Source: Medicago truncatula (lineage: Eukaryota; Streptophyta; Magnoliopsida; Fabales; Fabaceae). From it: a stretch of DNA of 64,000 nt. The stretch spans positions 19,565,001 to 19,629,000 of the forward strand of contig NC_053046.1 of the NCBI RefSeq assembly GCF_003473485.1, given 5' to 3'. Positions 19,590 through 31,660 of this stretch are shown here, one piece after another (position 1 is the first letter of the stretch; each line of letters opens with the position of its first letter). The notes beneath the pieces were generated by a model. It searched no databases and was not told the origin of the DNA. It saw only the letters and a list, made by a program, of their open reading frames with translations. The translations under genes were made by a program, and so were the position numbers.

Positions 19590-20579
19590 CAGAAATATTC
19601 TTTATTTCCTTTGTGAAGCATTAAAAAGAAACAACAAAACTGAATTATATAGTGTGATACTACGAAACAAAAAACAAATGAATAATTATAAAGAGAACTT
19701 TAAATTAGAAAAAGAATAAACGTGAACGAGAAATACCTTGTTGTTGAGTGGTGATTTTTGTGGCCGGTTGAAATTGCAAAAGGCAAGAACTCACACAAAA
19801 TAGATTGAAATATGTTCCACGATTTCTAGGGTTCGAGTGAATACTATGAAGCAGGTTAATAATAAATAATTTTGGGGGGGAAAGGAAACAAATGCAATGT
19901 TAAATACCTCCTTGTTGAGTTGTGACTGGAAATTTAATATTCAGTTATTAGATAAAAAATATTATATCTCATTCAATGAGTAGTAATAAAATTACTATTT
20001 ATATCCCCCTAAAAAAAAAACTTTTAATTATATCTTTGACCAAATCAAACAAAAAAATTTTAAAAAATTTATGGGTCAACATTTTCAGTTATGAATCAAA
20101 GAATTTCTATTTATTTCTTTGACCAAATGAACCAGAAAATTATTTGTTGATTTTTTTATTTTAGGAAGAAAAAATAATAATTTATTGTTCATAAGTATTG
20201 TACTACCTTTTCACATTTTATTGTAAAACATATTCAACATTTACAGTTATGAGTAGTAAAAAAATTTTAAAAAAATGTAACATTACTATAATTGTTAAAT
20301 TATACAAAATTGTTTTAATTAAAAACAAAGACACTAATCCAAGTGGTGTGGGTTGAATTAACAAAGTCTTAGAAGTCACTTAGAGGCGTTGTCGCGTTTC
20401 TAAGTCTCAAAGTCTTAGAAGTTTTTCATTTAATGTCGCGTTTTCTAAGGTCAAATGCATCTAAAGGTCCTTTAAGTTTTTTATTTTTCCCAAAGTCGTC
20501 CTTTAAGTTTCAAAAGTCTCAAACAAGTCATTTTAGTTTTTGAATCGTTTCAAATAAGTCCTATTGTAGATAGCATAGT

Positions 20580-22850
20580 TGGTAATTGCTTTTTTGAACT
20601 CATCTTTGGTACCAAATCTGGCTCCTAATACCCACTTAAAATTAGTCATCTTTTTAGGCATGACAAATTGTGGATAATGCTCTTTGTAACGCCCGTTTCG
20701 AATTAATTAATTGTTTAATAATTTAATTGAGTCTAGAAATTATTTAGATGAGTTTATATTTTATTTATATAATATATGTGTGATTTATATGATTTATTGT
20801 GATTGAGATGATTTATATGATTTTATGAGGAGTTGTGACTTATTTTATTGTTTAATAAAATAAGATTTGAAAATAAAATAAATATTGAGTTTAGGGGCTA
20901 TTTTGAGATTTTAGAGAGTTTTGGGGGAGAAAGAGAAATAAGATAAGATAATTGGAGGAGGTATAAAAAGAGAAAATCTAATTTTAGAAAAACATAACGT
21001 ACGTACGATCAGTTTTGGAAAAAGGGAGAAAAAGCCAAGAGAAGGGAGAAGACCTAGAGGGGCTGCGATTTTTCTCTTATAAGGTAAGGGTGAGACTAAC
21101 TTTGCATTTTTATTAAGTCTTTGAATCAATGGTTACATTTAACATGAATTAGGATGAGTTTAAGAAGAATCGAAAATTAGGTCAAATTGAGAGAATTGAT
21201 GATTAAACGGTGAAAACTTGTTAAAAAGATGTAGAAACTGTACTTATACCTTAGATAATGATTATGATGAATTCTGGAATCGAGATTAGGCTTAAAACCA
21301 TGAGAGTTGATGATTTTTAGGTGAAAACTGCATTCTGCCCGTAGCGACATTCATTGCTCACCTCCCGAGCTATGATCCTCGCCACGGTGAGTGATGAATT
21401 TCATCGCTCGCCACGCGAGCAACCCTTCCCCGCCTCACGAGTTGCACGTCGCAGCTCGCCATGGCGAACACTTGAACTCGCCTAGCGAGCTAGACCAGAG
21501 AGCATGCAAGATTTTGTATTTTTGACTTTTGAGTTGAACCTTAGATGCTTTTGAGTGCCTGAACATGTCTAATAATGATTAGGAAAGAATGTGGAATGAG
21601 ATTAAACCTGGAAAGACTTAGAATGAAAACTTTGGAGAATCTAACCGAACTCGCCATGGCGAGCAGAGGCTCTCGCCTCGCGAGCGTTTGTGTTACAGAA
21701 CGCCTTTTTAGGTTGAATGCAATCTTTGTCGTTCGAGTTGATGTGAGTTGATCTTAGAGGTTAGAAACTAAGTTGTTTACCTTGCTGTTAATGTTCCAGT
21801 AAGACTGATGCTTATGAATTAATGTTGCTTATAATGTTATATAATTGTATATACATTACATGACTTAAGTTTGATAATTGAGTTGTTGATTTATATTCGA
21901 TATCATTATATCAAGATGGTTTGCATACTGCCTATGTTGCTGTTTGTTATTTAACTAAGCTGCATGAGTCGGTCTAAGTTGTTGAAGATGATGATGTTCC
22001 AAATTATTGGATTAATATAAGAGGTTGTCGAATTAAGTTGTTTAAGAGGTTGAGTCCATGCATTAGCATTCATTGTTGGGGGCTTGATGCCATGGAGCTT
22101 TGTACTCACCACGTTGGAGCATTAGCTCAAATTAGCGATGGGGGCTTGATGCCCTGGAAGTATATTAATACTCAAATAGCGATGGGGGCTTGATGCCCTG
22201 TATTGGTACCACATGCATATAAGAGGTCTAAGTTGCATAGTCGCATTTGTCGGGTCTAAGATGATAAGTTGTGATGTTGTGAATTAATTATATGAACTAT
22301 GGATGAAGTGAATTATGATATGTTACTATCTATGTTGATATTATGATGATTTATATATTGTTTAATATAATTGTTGAATTATATGCTTAATATTATTGTT
22401 TTGTGAAATCTCACCCTGCTTGGAAATGTTGCTCTTCGTAGGAGTAACTTGCAGGTAATCCAGAGTAGGTTGCTGTTTGTGCTGTCGTGAGTGGCCTTGC
22501 CTCACTGAGTCTTAGGTTGCTCTGATACGTAACAAGAGGGGATCTTTAGTGGCTATTTCTCTTTCCTTTGCGTATATGCTATGTTTTCATGTTACTTAAC
22601 TGAATTTATGAGATGACTTTTATGAGGCCTGCGTGCCAAGATTATTTATGAAGTTGAATTTAATTCCGCTGCTTTATGTTGAAGTTTATGTTGAAAGATA
22701 AATTATTATTTATCTATTTTGAGATTTTAAGAAGTGTGATATCCCGTTATATGTTGTTTACTCTGATTATATGTTTGAAATTTTTAAGTTGGGAAAATGG
22801 GGTGTTACACTCTTTGTTGCTATCATCTAAATCATCACCATCATCCTCTA
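20580..22850 (-). pseudogene. MuDR-type transposase N-terminal remnant, interrupted
   Basis: Reading the minus strand from about 22850 to 22815 and, beyond the solo LTR, from 20679 to about 20575 gives an acidic run followed by FKWVLGARFGTKDEFKKAIT and a Tyr-Ala-Ile end. This is the 'G--F-s-eEf--Ai--Ya' pattern of the plant MuDR DNA-binding N-terminal domain. Only about 55 residues survive and they pass straight into the TIR, so this is an internal-deletion derivative of an autonomous MULE. Confidence 0.65.
20685..22809 (+). mobile_element. solo LTR, 2,125 bp (TSD CTCTT)
   Basis: It starts TGTAACGCCCG and ends GGGGTGTTACA, and is flanked by CTCTT at 20680-20684 and 22810-22814. No internal retrotransposon domain is present, so it is a solo LTR left by LTR-LTR recombination. 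A second member, inverted, lies at 29108-31177. Inside are several short palindromic words of the form CTCGC...GCGAG (21350-21500, 21650-21690) and three tandemly spaced copies of GGGGGCTTGATGCCCTGG-like sequence (22077-22200). The length suggests a Ty3/gypsy LTR but lineage cannot be fixed without the internal part. Confidence 0.92.
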
Positions 22851-22999
22851 AAAGGACTTGTTTGAAACGATTCAAAAACTAAAAAAACTTGTTTGGGACT
22901 TTTGAAACTTATAGGACTTGTTTGGGACTTTTGAAACTTAAAGGACAACTTTGGGAAAAACGAAAAACTTAAACGACCTTTAGATGCATTTGACCTTTA

Positions 23000-24007
23000 T
23001 CTAAATATATCTTTTTATAGTAATTTTTGTCCTCAAATGTGTCTTACAGATCCAAACTTAAGTCGGGTAAGATATCTTAACTAACGGACAAACACTTAGC
23101 TTGTCCCAGTGGTCTTGGCTTGGGACTTTGGACTACGCTCCTGTCAAGAATCTCATGTTCGATTTTTCCCGTGCCAATTTTGGGAGATTAGTTTAGCTTC
23201 TTCGAAAATAATATTTTTGTAAATTTATAGTTAAATTGAATTTTAAGGCCTATTTTTTTTCCGATAATATATTAAGGCTTAAAGTCCTAGATTTGTTTGC
23301 CATTTATTAATAGCAAAATAGAATATAAAACAAAACGGAATCAGTAATACATGGGTGGCTAGAGAGTACCAGAAGTACTCTAAACCCCAAATAATAAACG
23401 AAGAGGAAAAAAAACTCAACACACCTATAAACAAAAATTACAATCTGCAAACATTTCTGCTACGACAGAGACGTAAGATTGGTCTTAGAAGGTTTTGGCT
23501 GCATTAGGTTGACGATTTTCAATACAACCTATATGCGAGTGAGGTGTTTATCATTCACAGACTTTGTGCAAAAGGTGTCATCTTGGTAGTATCTCAAAAA
23601 TCCTCGCTTGTTTGTCTCTGATTTTGGCGAAGATGTCTCTTGCACCATCCCCGATTATTCGATATCTCGTGTGTGACCTGGAGCGAGATCCTAAGATATG
23701 TATTCTTTTGTACCTTGGTCAGCTTCATTTGGTAGCTTTATGATTTTTTTCTCTATAATACTGAAGCTATAGAGCGCCTTATCTGTGAAATTCTTCTCTC
23801 TTTGTAGCTCGTTTTATGGCCTCTGGTTGCCTAGAATATGTTAGGGAGGCATTTTGAATCAAATTTAACATATGTCTAGCTTGTTGCTTTGGTTAATTGT
23901 CTGATGCTTTGGAGTATTTAGGAGATAATAGCTTTGCCCTTCATATGTATTCCTGTTTATTTCTCTGACTTGTTTTGCGGCATCCTTGTAGCATATCTTA
24001 TGCTTTA
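23000..24007. other. arm A flank, no gene recognised
   Basis: Non-coding sequence of the segmental duplication. The part 23216-23661 is unique to arm A; its two borders share the 4-bp word TTCG, where arm B joins the flanks directly. Confidence 0.6.
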
Positions 24008-24250
24008 GGATGATCAGTAGTGGAGTCATTAAAAAAAATTGGGGTGGCCGCTATCAAAATAAACTAAAATATATAATCTATATTGTATACAACACATTTA
24101 AGTTGTAATAAATCAAAAATCGATTATTCAAAATTTAAACTACATAATATATAAAGTCGATCATTAAATACTTAAAGTGACAATTTATGCTTTTCGAGTG
24201 ATTTGAAATCATCAATAATTGACTTGAAACTAATACATGCACTAATTTCA
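24008..24250 (+). repeat. dispersed repeat, copy 2 of 3
   Basis: It starts 'agtggagtcatt', has 'ggggtggccgctatcaaaat' and 'acaacacatttaagttgtaa', and ends near 'aatacatgcac'. Same family as 8058-8293 (inverted) and identical in position within the duplication to 37826-38060. Confidence 0.7.
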
Positions 24251-24470
24251 CTTTCAATATAAACCGACATGCTATCCACTATAAACTCAGATTCTAGAAA
24301 AGAAAAAATGTAATAAACAAAAATGATTGAAATTGGCAAAGGAAACAAAGTTAAGCATAGAAAAGAAAAGTGGGTTTATTAAGGTATCATTTACAATTTG
24401 ACGCAGAACGGAAGTAAGGTTTAGCAAGCGCTAAGCCTAACAGTTAAACAGACAAGTTGCGAACGACAAA

Positions 24471-25590
24471 TCTGAAATTCCATAATCATAGAGGACAGAT
24501 GTCGTATACGATGCCAGGCATCATAAATGATGAACTGCAATGTCAAGACATCGTAACAACACATATATCAATAATAAATAACTTAATGTAAAGTGCATGA
24601 AGGAAATAAGATAAAGTATTTGTTGACCCAGTTCGGTGCAACCTCACCTACATATGCGGGCTACAAAGCCATGAATGAAATTCACTATGATAGTATCAAT
24701 TCAAAGTACTATGTAAACCACCTCCGGTTCAAACATGAACAACCAAGTTCACTGCCTTCTCACTTAATCACTACCCGTGTAATTTCTACCTAAGACTCTC
24801 ACTATTCCTAGATATGAGAGATCCCCCTCCCACTTCCTCTTAGTCATAGATCCAGTGACCGTCCTTAAAATAACATAAATGGAGACACTCTCCAAGAAAA
24901 AGAATTAACTCTTGCTTACAAGCTTTAAGTGATTCAGAGTTTACAACTCAATTATAGTCCAACTCTATGCATCAACGTGATACAATAGTGGCTCACATCA
25001 AGGATTCAAAAACCCTAATAATATTCTTTTGTAAAGCGATGGTTTTGATCCAATAAAACTCGACTACATCAAACCAACTCTGTGATTTTGATATTCAATA
25101 GCAGCAACAAGAGAGGTATACAATAAAGCTGTAGCTCAGGCATTTAAATTTATTTAATTTAATAAAAGATAATACCTTCAAAGCGTTCTATTTATTTAAA
25201 TCAAAAAAGGTACAATTTCTCTAAATATTTTAGAAATTGTAATGTGTTGCAGGAGACATAGCAAACTAGTTGCACTACAACTTTACCTAGGCATATATAG
25301 CCTTTAAAAACACCGAAATTTCAATAGATTGTTTTACAATTGAAATAAAAATACAACAAAATAAAATACCCCGATTGATAATGTCTCATCATTCTCGAAA
25401 GTTTGTTACACTAACACCACCTAACATACTCCCTATAATGGATCACACGAATATAACATCTTCGAAAATTCCCATTGTCAATGAATATGCTGCAAGATAT
25501 CTTTCATTTGTAATGGGTTGTCAAATTATGATCATAAATTAGATTAAACTCACAATTACAGGTCTGCCCGAGGTATCTTGATTGTTTACT
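24471..25590. other. unclassified repeat-like sequence between arm A and Copia remnant
   Basis: No gene is supported. The stretch 24610-24850 reads 'gacccagttcggtgcaacct' followed by C/T-rich text of a style common in dispersed plant repeats, but without termini I can define. An open frame at 24593-24793 lies wholly in it and has no recognised domain. Confidence 0.4.
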
Positions 25591-25797
25591 GCAGTTGGTC
25601 TTCTTTATAGCTTGGGCACCCATCATCTTCTATTTTCAAATTTATTTCCCATCATTTTTCTTTAGGCACAAATAAATTTCAACAATCTGATTGTAATTCA
25701 TGCAAAATTAGTAAAAGTCACAGACTTACTTTCCATGAATCCACTCTTATATCGTCTTATTCATTAGAAGTAATTTTTTCAGATGTATGGACTTCGC

Positions 25798-27738
25798 GGT
25801 GAGGATTACGTTACCCTCTATTGTTTAGAGGGTAATTTACCCTCTCATGATATCAACCAATCAAAATGTAATATACATAGGTAACATTAAATGTCAAATA
25901 AATGAGTATATTTTTTCTAAAAATAAAAAAGTTAATCTTCATTTTTTTTTTTGAAAGAGAGTTAATCTTAATCATAAGGTAACTTTTAATACTTTTAATT
26001 TTTATTTAATTTTTTTTTTGAAAAAACAAATGATTTAATTTTTTTTTTATATTAAGGTGTTCAATCTTAATTAATTTACACTACAAGACTTATAACAAAT
26101 AAAATTTTACATCAAATTTCTTTCATCTGGATGTCTTTAAATTCATCATTTACATTCATAAAATTTCTTCCATTACAGAACCCCGAACGTGAGAACAAAA
26201 ACATCTCCTTCTTACAAATTTCTTCTTCTTTATTCTTCCATATTGATCAATTTTTGTTTCTTTTTCATTTTTCTTCCCATTTTGATTGTTCAATTTTTTC
26301 GTTTTAAATTGCCGCAATTTCCAATTATCATGAGAATTGTCGTTGTTTCTAGAACCGCGTCAGGTATCGTGACTTATTTTTTTTATTTAAGCAGCCAACC
26401 TAATAAAATTGGTTAACACGCATAGACCTGTCTCACTATCAGCAAAATCCTTTAAGTCCAAATAAAAGAACAAAAGCCTCATCACATAACGATTTCAGCA
26501 GCAACCAAAAAAATGCTAGCAAACTCCCACAATATCACAGCGGCAACACTTGCTAGCAGCCCTTAAAGTACAACAAATGATTTACTCAATTGTTATACTT
26601 AACTACCTCACAACCAAGAAAAATCAAATCAAAAACAAAAATCAAGTCATCATACCTGAAGTTGTACTGGAAATAACAGCAATTCTCACGATATTTGAAA
26701 TCATGACGATTCTCATGAAAATTGAAAAATGCGGCAGTTGGGAACGACAAAATTGAACAATCAAAATGGGAGGAATAAATTTTATGAATATAACTGATAA
26801 ATTTAAGGACATTCAGATGAAAGAAATTTGATGTGAAATTTTAATTGTTCTAAGTCGGTCCTGTAGTGCAAATTAATTAAGATTGAACACCTAAATTTAA
26901 TTAAGGCAATATTACATTATGGGTCCTTTATCTTATTTATTTGTAAGACTTTGGTCCTGTAGTGCAAATTAATTAAGATTGAACACCTAAATACATAATT
27001 TTATTTTTAAAAATATATTTTTATTAAAACTTAAAAAAAATCCAAAAATATGATGAAGATGTTCATCATCATCATCTTCTTCCTTTGAATCTTCATCATC
27101 TTCTTTCAATAAAAACTAATTCTACTAAAATATATCTCCAAATATCGTGAATTAATGTTATATTCACCTCAAATCTTATTTTAAACTAAATCTCTTTCTC
27201 TATAGGGGTTTGATTTTTGTGTTTAAAAGAAGATTTGAGGTGAATATAACATTAATTCATGATATTTGGAGATATGTTTGTGTAGAATTTTTTTGATTCA
27301 ACGAAGATGATGAAGATTCAAAAGAAGAAGATGAAGATGATGAACATCTTCATCATATTTCTGGATTTGTTTCATTTTTAATAAAAAGATATTTAAAAAA
27401 ATAAAATTATGTATTTTTTTTATAAAAAAAAAAATGAGAAAAAGGATGTATATGTGCTTTTATAAGAGATAAAAGACCTAAGCGGAAAAAAATAAAGATA
27501 AATGACTCAAGTGTAACAAATAAATAAGATAAATGATCTCTAATGTAATCATGTCTATAATTAAATAAAAATTAAAAGTATTAAAAGTTACCTTATGATT
27601 ATAATTGATTCTTTTTTTAGAAAAAAATTGATTCATTTATGATATTTAATGTTGCCAATGTATATTACATTTTGATTGGTTTATATCATGAGAGGGTAAA
27701 ATACCTTCTAAATTAGAGAGGGTAATCTAGAAAAAACC
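25798..27738. mobile_element. 1.94-kb MULE with long TIRs inserted in Copia integrase
   Basis: Flanking 9-mers GGACTTCGC (25789-25797) and GAACTTCGC (27739-27747) match at 8 of 9 and fall within Copia coding sequence. The ends (GGTGAGGATTACGTTACCC... and its partner GGTTTTTTCTAGATTACCC on the other strand) begin inverted arms of about 200 bp, sharing 'taccctctcatgatat', 'aaccaatcaaaatgtaatat' and 'ataaggtaacttttaatact'. No transposase is encoded; small frames inside are not protein-like. The interior contains further inverted repeats, including one of about 640 bp (26911-27549). Confidence 0.85.
26911..27549. repeat. ~640-bp internal palindrome with GATGAAGAT-rich arms
   Basis: The arms pair from 'attacattatgggtccttta' (26911) with 'agataaatgatctctaatg' (to 27549). 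They continue inward through 'cataattttatttttaaa', 'aaatatgatgaagatgttca' and 'catattcacc'-type sequence, and close around a short centre near 27205-27220 ('ctctataggggtttg'). Mismatches and small gaps are present but pairing is extensive. A transcript crossing it would form a very long double-stranded RNA. Confidence 0.8.
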
Positions 27739-27899
27739 GAACTTCGCCCATTTTATCTATTGATGGTCTTGGCTACTACTGCATGTTTGTTGATCACTTC
27801 ACTCGTTATATTTGGCTCTATTCAATGAAACGCAAATATGATGTACAAGTCATATTTCCCAAATTTAAAAATATGTCTAATAAAAAATTTCTTTTAATT

Positions 27900-28765
27900 T
27901 AAGAATCACGATTAGTTTGTTAGTAAATTAATAATAACAATAATAATTGTGAGTTGTGTGATTTTGAACAATAAATTAAAAGTAAGTAAGGAGAGAGAAA
28001 AGACACACGAAAGTTATCGTGGTTCGCCAAACGCTAGCTACTTCCACTCCCCACACAAGTGTGAGATTATTCACTAGGTAGTTGCGTTAAATAACGTTAA
28101 CCACAACTCCTCTTTTCCTTGTTCACAAATGAGTAACCTTTACCCTTGCTAGATCCGACTGAGCTTTCCTGCAAATGAGTAAATCTGCCTTTGCTTTTAC
28201 AACCAAAAAATCAAACGAGTACAAATCACCCTTGCTAGATCCTCCTGATCTTTTCCTACAAACGGGTGATTTTACCCTTGTCTTTTTACACACTTGTTAC
28301 CTACAAGCTTTACAATCCAATAAGAAATAAATTCTTACTTGGGCCAAAATAAAATATTTGTAGTAAAAAAACTAAAAAGAGCTCAACACAAAAGAGAAAT
28401 TTTTAGAACACTAAGACAAACTAAAAATGAGAGAGCTTTTGTGAATTTGCTTTGTATGCTGAAAATCTTTCTCAAAATTCGGTGCCTTTCTCTTGCTCAC
28501 TGCATGTGTATTTATAGGCACACAATTGATCGAAACAATTTGCTCTCTCCCATTTCCCACGTGAGGAGCGTATGGTGTAGGTGTAAGAAATAGCATTACA
28601 GCTCATGATCCTTTGCAACTAAAAATTTCTCACACAAAGATGTTAAATACAATAATATCAGAAATCATTTATAAAATAAAATCTAAATATATTTTTTCAT
28701 CTTTAAAATTAACATAGGGATTTATGAATATTATCTCAACGGTCTTAATTATTACTTGGGGTGGA
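27900..28765. repeat. unclassified insert within Copia remnant, internal duplication
   Basis: This segment replaces the middle of the Copia polyprotein. It holds two related blocks, about 28113-28190 and 28215-28285, both with 'cccttgctagatcc' and 'cctgcaaatgagt/cctacaaacgggt', and a start 'gttatcgtggttcgccaaac' near 28016. I see no recognised protein and no clear ends. It may be a non-autonomous element or a deletion junction filled by repeat sequence. Confidence 0.45.
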
Positions 28766-29107
28766 AGTGATTGCCACTACTGCGGGTATATTCCTTTCCT
28801 AAAGGAAATATATCACTGATCTACTGCATAAATCAGGAATGGCAGATACGAAATCAACATCCACTCCATTGCCTGCCACAAATAAGTTACGCAAGGATTC
28901 TGGTGATCTCCTACCGTCCCCAACCGAGTATCGAGCGCTCGTTGGAAGCCTCCAATACTTGAGTCTTACTCGCCCATACATTTCATTCAGCACAAGCAAA
29001 CCTGCCCAATTCATGCAGAATCCCAGAACGGCGCATTGGACCGCAATCAAAAGAGTTCTCAGATACTTGGCGGGTTCCTGTGACAAAGGCGTCTTCATCT
29101 CGACGAC

Positions 29108-31177
29108 TGTAACACCCCGTTTTCCCAACTTAAAAATTTCAAACGTATTATCAAAGTATTCAACACATAACGGAATGCTACACTTCTAAAAGTCATAAAT
29201 GAGATAATTAACTAATTATCCTTCAACATAAATCATCAACATATTCGCAGCGGATTAAATTCTTCAACATAAATAAGTCTTGGCACGCAGGCCTTATCAA
29301 TATCTCATAAATTCAGTTTAAACGACATAGTCATGAAATCATAATCAAATACGTAAGAAATGGAAAATAGCCACAAAAGATCTCATCCCGTTACGTATCA
29401 TAGCACCTAAAGACTCGGTGAGGGATAACCACTCACGACAGCAAAGCAACTGCAACTATTCTCGATCACCTGCAAGTTACTCATACGAAGAGCAACATTT
29501 CCAAGCAGAAGGGGTGAGATTTCACAAAACAATAATATTAAGCATATAATTCAACAATTAAATTTAACCACAAGAAATCATCATAATATTCATCATAGAT
29601 AATAATGTATCATTTATCACTTCATTCATAGTTCATAAAAACGATCACAACTTCACAACTTATCATCTTTGACTCGACAAATGCAACTATGCAACTTAGA
29701 CCTCTTATATGCATTGGTACCAATCCAGGGCATCAAGCCCTCAACGTAATAAGTATTAATATACTTCCAGGGCATCAAGCCCCCAACATAATTGAGCTAA
29801 AGCTCCAGGACATCAAGCCCCCAACGTGGTGAGCAAGGCTCTAGGGCATCAAGCCCCCAAGAATGAATGCTAATGCATGGACACAACATCTTAACAACTT
29901 AGAACAACAACCTCTTAAATAAGTCCAATAATTTGGAACATCATCATCATCATCAACTTAGACCGACTCTTGCAGCTCAGTTAAATAACAAACAACAACA
30001 TAGACAGTATGCAAATCATCGTGATATAACAATATCGAATGCAAATCAACAACTCAAATATCAAACATAAGTCCTGTAATGTATATACAATTATATAACA
30101 TTATAAACAACATCAATATTCATATGCATCAGTCTTACTGGAACAACAACAACAAGATAAACGACTTAGTTTCTAACCTCTAAGATCAACTCACATCAAC
30201 TTGTGCGACAAGAATCACATTTATCCTAAACAAGGCATTCTGTAACTAGTTAGCTGGTGAGGCGAGAGCCTCTACACGCCATGGCGAGTTCAGGTACAAT
30301 TCACAAAAAATTCATTCTAAAGTCTTTCCACGTTCAATCTCATTCCCCAATCTTTCCTAATCATTATTAGACATGTTCAGACACTCAAAAACATCTAAGG
30401 ATCAACTCAAAAGTCAAAATTACGAAATCTGGATAGCTCTCTGGTCATGCTCGCAATGGCGAGTTCATCTGCTCGCTAGGGCGAGCTGCGAGTTTCGCGA
30501 GGGCGAGTGATGAATGTTGGCTCAGGCAGAAGTGCATTTTTCACTAAAATTCACTATTTCACATGGTTTTAAGCCTAACATTGATTCCTGCTATCATTTT
30601 ATGACTTATCTAAGGTTTAGGAACAGTTTCTACATCAATCTAACAAGTTTCCACCGTTTAATCAATAATTCTACAATTTTGACCTAGTTTTCAATTCCTC
30701 TAAAACTCATCCTACATCATGTTAAATCTAACCATTGAATCACAGACTTAAAAGAATTGCAAAGTTAGTATCACCCTTACCTTAATACTCAAAATCGCAG
30801 CACTCCTAGGTCTTTTGCTCTTCTCTTGGCTTTTTCTCCCTTTTTCCAAAACTGATCGTACGTACGTTATGTTTTTCTAATTAGGTCTTTCCTATTTATA
30901 TCTCCTCCATCTATCTTATCTTATTTCTTTTTCTCCCCCAAAACTCTCTAAAATCTCAAAACAACCCCTAAACTCAATAATTATTTTATTTTCAAATCTT
31001 ATTTTATTAAACAATAAAATAAGTCACAACTCCTCATAAAATCACATAAAATCACCTCAATCATATAAACCTCTTAAATCACACATATATCATATAAATA
31101 TAATATAAACTCATCATAATAAATTCTAGACTCAATTAAATAATTAAATAATTAAATAATTCAAAGAGGGCGTTACA
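29108..31177 (-). mobile_element. solo LTR, 2,070 bp (TSD ACGAC), inverted relative to 20685
   Basis: On the plus strand it begins TGTAACACCCCG and ends GGGCGTTACA, flanked by ACGAC at 29103-29107 and 31178-31182, so it is the same family as 20685-22809 in reverse orientation. It contains the complementary motifs: four GGGCATCAAGCCC-type repeats (29726-29860) and GCGAG/CTCGC palindromic words (30255-30510). It sits inside the Copia RNase H coding region, and removing it together with one ACGAC rejoins the flanking reading frame. No internal domain is present. Confidence 0.93.
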
Positions 31178-31660
31178 ACGACAGCCCCACTAAATCTCCA
31201 CGCCTACTCGGATGCGGACTTGGTAGGCGACAAGGATGATTATATCTCCACCACTAGTTATCTGTTATATCTTGGCAGCACGCCCATCTCATGGAGCTCT
31301 CGAAAACAACGTTCTGTTGCTCGATCTTCCACAAAAGCAAAATATAAAGCCTTGGCTGACACGACAAGTGAGCTGCTATGGGTCCTTTCCCTATTCACTG
31401 AACTTGGCCACACTCCAACAGCCAATCCAGTCATCTATTGTGACAACCTCGGTGCTACCCACCTTAGTGTTAATCCTGTATTTCACTCTCGGATGAAACA
31501 TATAGCCTTAACCTATCATTTTGTCTGAGAAAATGTTCAACATGGCAAGTTTCGAGTATCATTTGTTTCTACCGATGATCAACTTGTTGAAATTCTAACC
31601 AAACCCCTGCTTCATCCTAAGTTCGATTACTTATTGTCCAAGTTGCAACTCTCTTTCAGA

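Larger units (their letters stand above)
20447..22997. mobile_element. MULE-like element with ~120-bp TIRs, split by a solo LTR
   Basis: The left end AAGGTCAAATGCATCTAAAG is matched in inverse at the right end (CTTTAGATGCATTTGACCTT). The arms extend about 120 bp on each side, including 'gggacttttgaaactta' type words. Arm B of the duplication lacks the whole insert. Between the arms, the minus strand encodes a MuDR-like transposase N-terminus, and a 2,125-bp solo LTR sits inside that fragment. Without the LTR the element is only about 420 bp. A clean 9-bp target duplication is not visible; the flanks TTTTCTA and TTATCTA are similar over 7 bp. Confidence 0.7.
17102..24470. repeat. segmental duplication arm A
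   Basis: The order and text of this arm match 33561-38273 in the same orientation, from 'tttttcaaatagactct' on the left to the 'gcaagcgctaagcctaa' region on the right. It contains F-box gene copy 1 with introns and flanks. Differences are mostly substitutions, plus: (i) a 2.55-kb MULE with nested solo LTR present only here, (ii) about 446 bp at 23216-23661 absent from arm B, and (iii) a 496-bp Copia fragment present only in arm B. Arms are spaced 16.46 kb start to start, with about 9.1 kb of Copia-rich sequence between. Confidence 0.93.
25600..31660 (+). pseudogene. Ty1/copia polyprotein (integrase to RNase H), multiply interrupted
   Basis: Plus-strand coding pieces appear in the right order: GAG-pre-integrase and early integrase at 25600-25797 (LGHPS, CNSCKISKSHRLTF, YSLEVIFSDVW); integrase core at 27748-27890 (LSIDGLGYYCMFVDHFTRYI); the reverse transcriptase end at 28800-29100 (SPTEYRALVGSLQYLSLTRP, RVLRYLAGS); RNase H and the C-terminus at 31183-31660 ([47 protein letters not shown]). 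A 1.94-kb MULE splits integrase. About 870 bp of unrelated sequence replaces the integrase/reverse transcriptase middle, and a solo LTR splits RNase H. Stops occur within the remaining frames. The purine-rich GCGGGAGGATA at about 31673 looks like the polypurine tract, so a decayed 3' LTR should follow. Confidence 0.9.

Noticed and set aside
28339..28593. 84-codon plus-strand frame and its antisense as genes
   Set aside because: Both lie in the unclassified insert of the Copia remnant and overlap each other; no domain is recognisable.
29726..29860. regularly spaced GGGCATCAAGCCC repeats as a CRISPR-like array
   Set aside because: They lie inside an LTR with a perfect target duplication in a plant genome, spacing is irregular, and the same repeats occur in the other LTR copy.
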